Positions 49,901 through 60,316 of a stretch of 64,000 nucleotides of DNA are shown piece after piece. The stretch covers positions 105,073,732 to 105,137,731 of the forward strand of contig CM035227.1 in assembly GCA_020226215.1 (NCBI GenBank), given 5' to 3'. The position numbers and the translations under genes were made by a program. The DNA is from Sindora glabra. Lineage: Eukaryota; Streptophyta; Magnoliopsida; Fabales; Fabaceae. Every line of letters begins with the position of its first letter. Positions within the stretch are counted from its first letter, which is position 1. The notes under the pieces were generated by a model that was not told the origin of the DNA, did not search any database, and saw only the letters and a list, made by a program, of their open reading frames with translations.

Positions 49901-50534
49901 AATTTGTTAAGTAGTTCGTTATCATAAATAATAATTACTAATAAAGTGTGAAAGAAAGTAATTTATATGGATGTGCATTAAATCGATCAAATTAAAAGAA
50001 AAAGATGGTGATTCATCACTTATCAATTTAAATTCTCTATTTTTTTGCCGTATTATTGTCATATTTGAAAGAATTTTGTATGATTTTTTTTGTCCATTTA
50101 TTTTGATTATGATATTTTTAAAATTCAGTGTGATAAAATAAAATTTAAAATTATTAAATTAAAAAAATTTAATTAATAAATATAAATAAATAATTTTAAA
50201 TTAAAATTTTTTATACCCACCTCACTTCAAAATTTAAATCCCTAATTGAATTCACCTGTATCTAACATAGTGCTAACATAATTGGGCCAAAAGGATGCTA
50301 AGATGAGGAATGCAGCTGCGACAGTTTCCACTAGCCGACCAGTGTTGGTGTTTCATGCGTGTTGACAAATCTTTCACTTTCCATCCCCCCCCCCCCTCCA
50401 ACTTCACAAAATCTATCATTTCTCACTAAGTTTTCTTCTCAACACAAAGACAGCTTTCTACTCTACTCCACTCCACACCTAAACAAATCCCCTCCTGCCT
50501 TTCTTCTTTTTAATTTTTTATAACCCCGTCTCCC
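46991..50534. other. AT-rich intergenic DNA and DUF4228 promoter region
   Basis: No gene supported. One copy of the dispersed motif lies at 47163-47230. A more balanced patch at 49228-49423 is open on both strands over about 60 codons (minus frame contains AVLGVPPAPKKPMNFVAS) but I do not recognise it. Close to the next gene there is a run of 12 C (50385-50396) and a CT-rich leader. Confidence 0.45.
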
Positions 50535-50541
50535 TATATAA
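50535..50541 (+). promoter_or_regulatory. TATA box of the DUF4228 gene
   Basis: TATATAA in CCCTATATAACC, 137 bp before the ATG. It is followed by a CT-rich leader (CTCTCTCCTCCCTCTCTC near 50605), as is common in plant promoters. Confidence 0.6.
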
Positions 50542-50671
50542 CCTATCTCACATTCTTTTCCTTCAAACACAAATCACAACTTCCTCTGCTTTTTCCCTTA
50601 CTTTCTCTCTCCTCCCTCTCTCATATACAGAAACATTCTCTGTAAAACTAGCCCTTTCATTCCAAAGCAGA

Positions 50672-51103
50672 ATGGGCAACTGCCTTGCTCCTCATGGTGG
50701 TAGACCCAATTCAGGATCTGGCATAGTAAGAGTAGCCAAACTGGATGGGAAGATTCTAGAATTCAGCTCTCCGATTCTTGTTAAGGATGTCTTGTCAAAT
50801 TTTCCTGCTTTGGAAATCGGGTTATCCAAGGGAGCCTCTGAGAATCTTTCCCCAGATTTCGAGTTGAAGCCAGGGAGATTATACCACTTTCGTCCTTCTC
50901 CATATGTTCCCTATTCTGCAGATGCAGAACCAACTGGTGGAACAAAGAGGGTCAAAATTGTCATCACAAGGCAGCAGCTTGAACAGTTGGTGACAAAACA
51001 GATCTCTTTAGAGGATGTACTTTCGGAAGTCCAAAGTAAAACTGTTGATTTGCCAACAAATTGGAAGCCAAAATTAGACTCCATCCCTGAAGAAAATGAG
51101 TAG
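50672..51103 (+). CDS. DUF4228/PADRE-domain protein
   Basis: Single-exon gene of 143 residues with a clear TATA box and CT-rich leader. The N-terminus MGNCLAP has Gly2 and Cys4, the context for N-myristoylation and palmitoylation, so membrane attachment is likely. The PADRE domain runs from about residue 18 (IVRVAKLDGKILEFSSPILV) through LKPGRLYHFRP (66-76) to KRVKIVITRQQLEQLV (92-107). The tail has the usual WKPKLDSIPE (131-140). Length and motif order fit the family. From family knowledge these small plant proteins respond to biotic and abiotic stress, but their biochemical function is not established. It converges on HSP21, with 1.8 kb between the stops. Confidence 0.92.
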   Translation: MGNCLAPHGGRPNSGSGIVRVAKLDGKILEFSSPILVKDVLSNFPALEIGLSKGASENLSPDFELKPGRLYHFRPSPYVPYSADAEPTGGTKRVKIVITRQQLEQLVTKQISLEDVLSEVQSKTVDLPTNWKPKLDSIPEENE

Positions 51104-52878
51104 CTTACGGTTTATACTAATTACACACGCTGTACCTTCGCACTCGTCTCACACGCATGTAGAGGCTAGAAGTATGCAAGAGGACTTCTTCCTATGTAAA
51201 ATATGTTAAGGGCCTTATATATATATTTTTTTCTACCTTTTTATTTTACAGGCTGTTTTAAGGATAATAACAAAATGAAAAATATAAATGCCCTACAAAT
51301 ATCGAAGATAAAATTTAAATTGAATTTTGAATTAAAATGAATTTTATACCATTAAAATTAGTTTTAAATTCTATTCTTTACGTATACAGTATTGCAGAAA
51401 GAAAAAAAAAAACAAAGAAATTGTTGATATCCTTTCATCAAGCCCTTCATTTGAGATGAACCTCGTTAAATATGATTATATCATATAAGGATATCGATAA
51501 CATCGGAATATAGTCTTCGCTTATTTTTAGGTTGGCTCTTTTCCTTCTTCCTCTGTTTGTTTTTATGTTTTCCTTCCATAATGCTTTGGCATATTATGGG
51601 AAAATGGAGGTGAAAGAAAGAAGGAAGGGAGGAAAAGGGAGATAGCTAGAAGTTCTACAGATAAATAGCAAAGGTTGGTATTCACTTTTTGAAAATTTTT
51701 CACCCACTTTGCCTTGGCAAACTTCTCGTTACTAGGTTCACCTATGAGTTTAGTAATGTGGTTTAGATGTTTTTAGCTTGAAATGGATGTTAGGTTTCAT
51801 GCTTCCACTAAATAACATTTAACAAATACAGAATCTGATGGTGGGGAATCAGTGTCGAATTGGCAAATCTCCTTGCTACTTTATAATAAATTCATGTTCC
51901 AAAGACATGATTGAACCAACCAACTGTTTTATTAATTTGGAAATTCTTTTAAAATAGGCCATCATCTTACAAGCATAGATAAAGATTACTATCTTGAAAA
52001 TGAGTTTTTTCCCCCATTTTTCTTGTCTGAACCGCCCACTATCCAATATATTACATTTTTTTTAATTTAAATCACCAAATATTTGAGAAATTTTATTAAG
52101 TCGCTAATTAATCTAAATTTGAATCAAGGAGAATAAACTATTTCAAATCTATTTTATTTACAAAATTCAAACTTGAAATCACACTCAAGAGTTATTAAAC
52201 CAACAAACATTAGTCAAGAAGAGTACTATATTTTTATTCACTTCTTTGAATATGAAGTTATATTAACCCAAGATTATATGCATTAAGAAAATGAAATCTG
52301 AAATTACATCTTAAATATAAATCAGAAGTGATAATAAAATAAATTTGTAAAATTTAATTCAATATAATATTTATAACTTAAAATAAAATAGATCGACACA
52401 AATTATTTTTTAGTTTAGATGTATTTTATTTTCTTCTTCTATATTTTCCCCTAAAGGATTGAAAAAACAGCTTTCACTTTCAAGAAAATATGGGATAAGT
52501 ACTTAAGAGACAAGTTTCGGGTACCATGGCAATTTGAAATTGTAGTTCTCACAATAATAATATTATAAACTATCTCACAACCGCAGTTTTATATTAAAAC
52601 TATAGCATCTTTTGAAAATTATTCATAATTTTTCCAAATCATAGTCGCGATTGCAATTTGTTACCATCTTATCAACTTCAACTTTCATAGAATGGAAATT
52701 TCAAAGGATGAAGAAAAATGACAATTTTCGAAGCAATAAGATTGCAAAATATTATTCCATCACTTTCACACTTTCAACCTTATTAACCAGTATTATACAA
52801 CATGGCAAAAAGCAGAGAGTGAGTCCCGGAAGAACAAGGCACAAACTGCAAAGGTCTTACTGGGCAGCCTCCAAGGTC
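51104..52878. other. Intergenic region between convergent DUF4228 and HSP21 genes
   Basis: Contains the 3' UTRs of both genes (poly(A) sites not fixed) and AT-rich filler. A partial copy of the dispersed motif (AAATAAATTTGTAAAATTTA) lies at 52337-52360. No further gene seen. Confidence 0.5.
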
Positions 52879-55800
52879 TCACTGAATTTCCACATCACTG
52901 ACTTTGCGTTCGACTTTGGTCTTAGGAACAGTAATATAAAGGACACCATTTTTCAACTCTGCTTTAACCTTGTCCTTCTCGCAGTTTTCGGGAAGCTGCA
53001 ATCTTGTATCGTACGAGCTATGGCTCTTGCTCATCCAAGAAGCATCGCCGCCTTCGCCTTCTTCCGTCCTATGCTCGCCTCTGATGACAAGAACATCACC
53101 GTCCACAGAAACCTTAACATCGTCCTTGGAAAGACCGGGCATGTCGAACCGCATCTTGATGTCGTGCTCGTCGTCTTTGATGTCCCACGGTGCTCGGATT
53201 TCGCCGGCGCTAACGCCGCCCCTGCTTCTTCCGGGGAATGCCATGGTGTCTTCGAAGATTCTGTCCATTGTGTCCAGCATCTGGCGCATAGTTCTCATGG
53301 GCGACCATGGGTCCACTAAACCTGCACAGTAGTAAGCAGCATAAAAAAGTCAATAGACATACCGAGCGCATTCAAACGATATTTATTGAAGATTTTATAC
53401 CTTTATTTTTGTCTAAAATTTGATTTCTAGGTTTTATGTATACATCTTTCAAGGGATTTAACCACTGATAAGTCTTACTGTTTAAAGGAAGGGAAAGAAA
53501 AAAAAGGGTCAATGAAGACGAATGCTAAGAAAGTAATGGTAAGCAAAACAGAGCAAGCATTGATGTCTACTGAAAGGGATGGGGTTAGCTTGAATCACCA
53601 GACAGAAATTTATGACATGATATAAATACAACATTGTCAATGCATAAACAGTTCTGGTAAACTCAAGAGTCGTAATAATTTTCATAGATTCGGATAATAA
53701 TTTTTTAAAATTAAAGCATCAAATTTGCAATATTTTTTATTTGAAAAGTTAGAATAAGTTACTTTTTTTTATTCTTGTGAAAATTAATTGTTTTTATTTT
53801 TATGATATTAATTTATCTAAATTTATCTTTAAAGAAATAAAATTGAATAAATTAATCTTAATATATATACTAATAAAAAAATGAAATTTAATCAATTAAT
53901 ATTTTATAAAAATAAAATTAATATAAAATATTTCACAGAAAGAAAACTAAAAAAATTAAATTTTAGAACGATGGAAAATAGGATTTACTCAAAAGTTAAT
54001 ATCTGGGTCTAGAAAAGTTATTTTCAATCTATATGTATATGTATATGAGATGTCTTTAAAATATTTTTCATGCATCATAGAAGCTTTACTTTCGCAGGAA
54101 AGATGAAGATTAGAAAATGCCGCTTCTCTGCAATACGAGAAGATAGGCACTAGTCAAATGGTGTTTAAAATTCACTTAAATAAGCTTTTCCTCCTCAGTT
54201 TGCTTTAATTCATAGTTTCTTCTTTATATTTTTTAAAATTTATTTATTTTTATAATTAACTTACTATTATAATTAATTTAAAAATTTTTAACATGCAATT
54301 GTTTAATATATTAAAATGCAAATTTCAATATATAATTATTTTTTTTGATACATTAGAAGTTTTAACTTAAAATCTTCGATATATTATGCAATTTCTTATT
54401 ATTAACCCACCCACAAACAGTTTTCAGTATACAATTATTTGATATGACAAAGAGTTGTTAATTTATGCAATTAATCATGTCATAGAAACGAAGAAAGTAG
54501 CATTCAACTTTTGAAAATTAAGAAATTGATAATCATAATTTTCATCATGCATATTTTGGATTCCAGTGGTTTCGATTTCATTGCATTAATCTAAATATTT
54601 TCTTTAGAGCACAAGAGTACAATAAAAACATTGTTACACAATCGCTTCGGATAATTCTAAATAAAAATTTCAAATTAATGAATGTATACAGTTAATTACA
54701 ATTAAAAATATATTTTATGGACATAGTTATACGAAAAATTGTATAAATATAAAATTATAAATAAATTCAAATAAGTTATAAGAAAAATGAACTTCAACTT
54801 AATCATTAACTAAAATCGCTTGCGGCTAATTTCAAGCCTACGCCAAGGAGTTTTTAAGTTATTATTTTGTTCTTCATAATTTCATTTTTTTATTCAATTT
54901 CTATTAAAAAATGCTATAGATATTAAAAATTAAATCTAAAACTGAATTTTAAATATTTTATATTTATCAATTAATCTTTATTAATATATTCTTATTTCAT
55001 TATTTATATTGCTGATCTTTATGGTAAGATTAATTGTATCGTTCTTTGTAAGCCATCATTAGTTTCTCAAGAAAATCATATTTATGAAAATCAGTCAGTT
55101 ATAGACTATACCTTAATATCTCTTTCCAAAAAATTAGAAAAAAAAAAAGTGAAATTATGCAAACCGTATAGTAACACAGATTTCAATCCACTGTGAAACG
55201 TCATTATTTGTCCCATGAACCCAATTGTAAATCATAACAAATTGTCCGTCCTTAATTAAAAAAATTATGTTGAAAATTTAAAAAGTCTAACCCAATATTC
55301 CTTGTATAACTGCAGAACTTATATTACAACTCATCGACATAATAGCATGTAAAACAATTATCACATATGTCATAAAATTCGAACCTTTAGAATCCTAATT
55401 TATAACCTCCTCTTAAGCCATATAATAAACTATACCTATATATCATGTCATAAATTTTGAACTTTTAAATCTCAAATTCTATATCCTAATTTATAACCTC
55501 CTCTTACATATATATAATATATCATAAGCCATATAATAAAATTATACCTATATATAATTACAAATTTTATATTACACTTGTAAACATAATAATATTAAAA
55601 ATAATTGTCAAGCAAGTGATTTCAAAACTTCTAATGCATATTTAAAAGCAATGTCTCCCTATATTCCATACAAATTTATAATATGGCAAATCTTATAAAA
55701 AATTTTGTAATACAAACTAACAAGAGCAAGTGAGAGCTACCTCAAATATTTACCCTGAAAACTAAAAAGCATAACTAAAATTAAATTATTATTATTATTA

Positions 55801-55985
55801 TTATTATTATTATTGTGAATGATTTAATAGTATACCCAAAACATAATATTGTACCAATATATTATCATATTTAATTGTAAACATTTATCTTATAACATGT
55901 CCTAAAATATTGTTAATTTAATGTATAATTATATCTATTAATTTATTAATATATCATTGTATCAATTGCACAATGTAAACTTTTC

Positions 55986-56046
<61 letters not shown>

Positions 56047-59000
56047 GTGGTGCAAATGAATTGAATGAAACAAAATATTCATATATTCAAATTTAAATTC
56101 ATTAAAAATATATAATTTGAATTTAAACCAAACATTATTAACCTCATATATTTTGAATTAGAATTCAAACCTAACTCAAATATGAGTCTCTCATTCTTGT
56201 GAACTTACTTAAATAATATATTATTATGCCCCAATTTTTCATAAGATGTGTATTACTTCAAAATATAAAATTTCACTTTTCACAAATAAACTAAATATCC
56301 TATTTTCTATTTTATTTATTAATATAAATTTTTCTGCAACATATGCATCAAATCTATAAAAAAAATTACTATCATTGCATAATACTATTAATTATATTTA
56401 ATAAAAAGAAACATATATTAAAAAATTAATTACTTCAATCAAAATATCATATTTCTTCATACAACTTTAACAATTATTAGTGGAATTAAAAATTTTATGT
56501 ATTATCCTATTTATATAGTATAAAAATCAAGACATATTTTTAAAAAAAAAAATATAAAAGATCCCTCTAATTTTGAAATAATTAAATTTATAAATATATT
56601 TTATTAATATAAATTTCTTTGCAACATATGCATCAAATCTATAAAAAAAAACTACTATTATTGCATAATACTATTAATTATATTTAATAACAAGTAACAT
56701 ATATTAAAAAATTAATTACTTCAATCAAAATTTCAGATTTCATCATACACCTATAACAATTATTAGTGGAATTAAAAATTTCATGTATTATCTTGTTTAT
56801 ATAGTATAAAAATCAAGATATATTTTTAAAAAATATAAGAGATCCCTCTAATTTTGAAATAATTAAATTTTATCCTATCTACTTTAAAAACTTAAAATTA
56901 CTCTCTTAAACTTTGCTAAATTTAAATCTAACATCCATTATTAAGATAAATTTGAATTATATAATTTTTTTAACTTTTTAATAATAATCATAGTATTATA
57001 ATATATTAATTTATTTGACAATTTTTCATATATAATTTTTTGACCTAATTATTATTATTTAATTAAATTTTATGTATCTAATTTAATTTCTATTAAATAT
57101 AAAAATTATTTATAAAAAATATTAAAATATTATAATATTATAAGTTTCATTTAAAATTATTATTAAAAATTATACAATTTAATAAAATGCTAAATTAAAT
57201 AACAAGCATTAAATTCAAATTTTGTACAATTTAAAAGAATAATTTTTAAATATTCAAAATAAAAAGTAATAAAATTCAATCAGATTCAAGAAAATATTTT
57301 ACATTTTTCTCCATATTTTTTATTATTAAACTTATATAAACCCGCAAACAATTTGTACCAAATAAAATAATGCTTAAATTAATTTAATTAAACTCAATTC
57401 GTTTATATTTAACTTATTTAAAATTAAAATTAAATTTTTTTTGAATCGATTTATGTAAATTGATCGCAAATTAATCATAAATAATTTAATCTATTTGAAG
57501 AAAATATTTTACATTTTTCTATATTTTTATTATTAAATTGATGTAAACTCACAATCATTTTATACCAAGTAAAATAATGCTTAAATTATATTAATCGAAA
57601 GTAGCTCGTTTATACTCAATTTATTTAACATTAAATTTAAGTTAAATTTTTTACAAATTGATCTTAAATTATCCACAAATTATTTAATATGTTTATACAC
57701 CTATTTGTTATTAAATATCACTCTGACTAATTCTGTCTTTTGCTCGATGCATTGCATGTTAAATAAAATTTTTTAAATAAACAACAATATCATAGACCAG
57801 CGTCCAAATAAAATTAAAGTCCAAAGTATTAGTGACCTATAGTGACAAATGACAAGAACCACACAGCAGAAAAAAAATCCAACGCATTAGCTTTTTCTAT
57901 CGATGCGTAACCCTCCTTCCAAGCGATTCTCGTATTATTTTTGAAGCAATCCAATTGGCTTTCTTATTAAATACGCACAATATATATGTATGGAACACTG
58001 CAATATTTTTGGTGACATGGAATGACATAATCAAATCTGGAACCAATATAAGCTGATTATAATTTAGAGACATTTAGGATTTAGAATTCGTTCATTTTAT
58101 TAAAACGGAAGAACGGGCTTGCATTGGAAACAAAAATATTAAAAATGAAATTCAAAATTTTTTTATGTTCATTAATTTTACAAATTTATTTTATCATTTC
58201 ATATTTAATATTTAATAGTAATATTTAAAATTTAATTTCAAATAAATTAAAAAATTGTTACATTGGAAAACGATTATGCCATTATCTAATCTAAATCATT
58301 ATCGAGGTCTTGGAAGGCACAAGTCACATAATTTTTTTCCCCCTAAACAACGCAAGTCGCATATTGATAAATAGTTACTTAAAATTAGATATCAAATTCA
58401 ACTGGGACAATAAAGATCTCTTAAAAAAAATTATTCATCAAATAAAATAACTAATGTTAAAAGGATATTTGAACTCATAATCCTAAGTAATAAAGATCTC
58501 TTAAAAAGAATTATTCATCAAATATGTTCAAAAGATACTTGAACTCATAATTTGAGGTAAGATTAAAAATTGGATGTTAAAAACGGTTAAAAACTTCAAA
58601 TTAACCCTTCGCTTAAAATCACAAATCATAAAGTTAAATCTGTAACTATCTACAAAAATTATATCGCTTGCTTAAACCCAAATCTCGTAGGTATTGGTAG
58701 GCTACCTACCATCAGATATTAGGAGGTTTAATTGATAGCATAAAAAACCAAATTTAATTAAAAAATTAACCTTGCATTTTTTTACCAAAAAAAATTTCAA
58801 AATTAACCACAATAAAAACTAACATAAATAAGTAATAATCACAATTAAATGATATAATTATATAACCTATTTATAAATAATATTTAAAACAATATCATTT
58901 TAAAATTATTTTAAAACAATTGCAAATGAATTGCGATTAAGATTAAATAATAAATTTCAATTTAAATTTATCCGTATAATTCAAATCTCCTTTTAAATTT

Positions 59001-59789
59001 TACCCACTTTTACCTATTATAATATTTAATTCGCCTTAATGAAAAATTTAGATGGATGATTTGTACCAAATGGCTCCAAAACTTCTGGTCTTAATTTAAG
59101 GAATGATAAAAGTTCTATTTAAATTTTCACAAACTAGTTAAACCATTGACAATCCTAAAAAATTACTTCCTTCCACGTTGGATGCATCTTTTTGTAATGA
59201 TTTATGAAGCAATATAGTTCTATTAAAGAAACAAAAAATTAAAAGTTTTATTTAAATTTTCACAAACTAGTTAAACCATTCACAATCCTAAAAAATTACT
59301 TCCTTCCACGTTGGATGCATCTTTTTGTAATGATTTATGAAGCAATATAGTTCTATTAAAGAAACAAAAAATTAATCTTCCCAAGATTATATATTGACAA
59401 TTATCAAAAAGAAAAAGATAAATTCATCTAACTCATGAATCATTAAATATATAAATGTCTTGGCGTTGGGTTGAGAGGAAAAGAATAAGCATACCAAATG
59501 GAGAAATGTCAATGGCCGTCCTAAGAGGCCTTCTCTCAACAGCAGTGCCTTGTTGATTGTCCTTACTAACATGCACATCCACTGAAGAACTGTCTTTGTT
59601 CTCACCAGCGGCCTGGGCCCTCAACACCCCCAACCGTCGCATCGGCATCGGCCCTCTTGACGGAATGGTTGCCGAGCACGGCGGCGCCGCAACATTGCTT
59701 TTGTTTCTGGGTTTGGCTGAAAAACTTACTCCTCTGTGGGATAGCAGAGGTGAAGAACAAGATGTTGAAAAAGACAGTGCTTGAGCCAT
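52879..59789 (-). CDS. HSP21: Chloroplast small heat-shock protein HSP21, two exons, 6.17-kb intron
   Basis: Exon 1 is 59789-59495 and exon 2 is 53321-52879. Joining TTTG|GTATGC to TGTGCAG|GTTTAG restores the conserved ISPFGLVDPWSP, giving 245 residues. The start is the ATG in GCCATGGCTCAAGC; the frame upstream has only a TTG. Residues 1 to about 57 are Ser-rich and basic, a chloroplast transit peptide. Residues 103-127 are the Met-rich amphipathic segment typical of plastid HSP21 (PMRTMRQMLDTMDRIFEDTM). The alpha-crystallin domain is about 142-235, with PGLSKDDVKVSVDGD and NGVLYITVPK. The C-terminal VEIQ supplies the V-x-I contact. The protein is an ATP-independent chaperone in plastids. The promoter has a TATA box and heat-shock elements. 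The long intron is unusual. Confidence 0.93.
55786..55814. repeat. ATT microsatellite
   Basis: About ten ATT units inside the HSP21 intron. Confidence 0.9.
55987..56045. repeat. TTA microsatellite
   Basis: About 19 uninterrupted TTA units inside the HSP21 intron, the longest pure microsatellite in the window. Confidence 0.92.
56310..56876. repeat. 285-bp tandem duplication in the HSP21 intron
   Basis: Two adjacent diverged copies (about 56310-56594 and 56595-56876) share GCAACATATGCATCAAATCT, ATTATTAGTGGAATTAAAAA and GATCCCTCTAATTTTGAAAT in the same order. Confidence 0.8.
57283..57695. repeat. 210-bp diverged tandem duplication in the HSP21 intron
   Basis: AAAATATTTTACATTTTTCT at 57291 and 57501 starts two similar segments. 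Both continue through blocks resembling AAATAAAATAATGCTTAAAT and CTCGTTTATACTCAATTTAT. The divergence is clearly greater than in the 133-bp repeat, so it is older. Confidence 0.65.
58408..58555. repeat. 80-bp tandem duplication in the HSP21 intron
   Basis: TAAAGATCTCTTAAAAA at 58411 and 58491, each followed by ATTATTCATCAAATA and then TTGAACTCATAAT. The second copy has lost a few bases. Confidence 0.7.
59108..59373. repeat. 133-bp near-identical tandem duplication in the HSP21 intron
   Basis: Copies at 59108-59240 and 59241-59373 differ at two positions only (TTCTA/TTTTA and TTGAC/TTCAC). It lies 121 bp inside the intron from the donor site. Confidence 0.93.
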
Positions 59790-59852
59790 GGCGAGTAATT
59801 GCAATTAGTCGAAGAACCAAAGTTTGATGAGGTTGAGAAGTGAGAATTGTGA

Positions 59853-59859
59853 ATTTATA
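59853..59859 (-). promoter_or_regulatory. TATA box of HSP21
   Basis: TATAAAT on the minus strand, 64 bp before the ATG. It implies a short leader of roughly 30-40 bases. Confidence 0.6.
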
Positions 59860-59880
59860 GGGACGATGTGGAGAAAATGG

Positions 59881-59924
59881 AGAAGGGTCCTGAAAGATTG
59901 AGAGAATGTGTGAATCTTCTGGAC
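59881..59924 (-). promoter_or_regulatory. Heat-shock elements upstream of HSP21
   Basis: On the minus strand CCAGAAGATTCA (59912-59923 region) holds inverted GAA and TTC units at the spacing bound by heat-shock factors, with a partial third unit. A second site, AGAAGGGTCCTGAAA on the plus strand at 59881-59895, has two outer GAA units 10 bp apart with a degenerate middle unit. Both sit within about 65 bp upstream of the TATA box, the usual place in heat-inducible plant promoters. Confidence 0.6.
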
Positions 59925-59959
59925 CAAACACTAGAAAAGTTAGAACAGGGGACATCATT

Positions 59960-60316
59960 ATTCTGCAAGTTTCTCATCCTTTCCCGAAGCCTCTGTGATT
60001 TTCGGCCCGTCTTGTTTGAACGAAAAATGTTTTGATAAAATATAATTATAAAATATTAGAATAAAAATAATATTTTATTATTAAATATTAAATATAAAAA
60101 ATGTAAAGAATATGCATTTTTTTTAAATTCAATTTTTTGTCTAAGTATTTTTTTAATTTTAAAAATAATAATTTATTTAATATACATTTATAAAATCAAG
60201 AATTCAAACAGAGGAACAAGACTGTTAAAGCTTCATTGCATGCCACTGCATTATCAAATATTATTTTTTTCATTTTAATTATAAATGATATAAATAAGTG
60301 ATTATTTATAAAAATA
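59960..60316. other. AT-rich DNA between HSP21 promoter and the TIR element
   Basis: No gene or regulatory element recognised beyond the HSP21 upstream region; largely A/T runs. Confidence 0.5.

Larger units (their letters stand above)
53322..59494 (-). other. 6173-bp intron of HSP21
   Basis: Donor GTATGC at 59494, acceptor TACTGTGCAG ending at 53322. The interior has no supportable gene on either strand. It is very AT-rich and holds at least four tandem duplications (periods 285, 210, 80 and 133 bp) and two ATT/TTA microsatellites, listed separately. A minus-strand copy of the dispersed motif lies near 58165-58200. Confidence 0.88.

Noticed and set aside
52651..53332. Long plus-strand open frames of 222 and 120 codons
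   Set aside because: They are antisense to HSP21 exon 2, whose minus-strand product is unmistakable; they have no domain of their own.
59557..59958. Other frames over HSP21 exon 1, including a 118-codon minus frame and a 75-codon plus frame
   Set aside because: They overlap the transit-peptide exon in the wrong frame or strand; only the frame from 59789 splices to exon 2.
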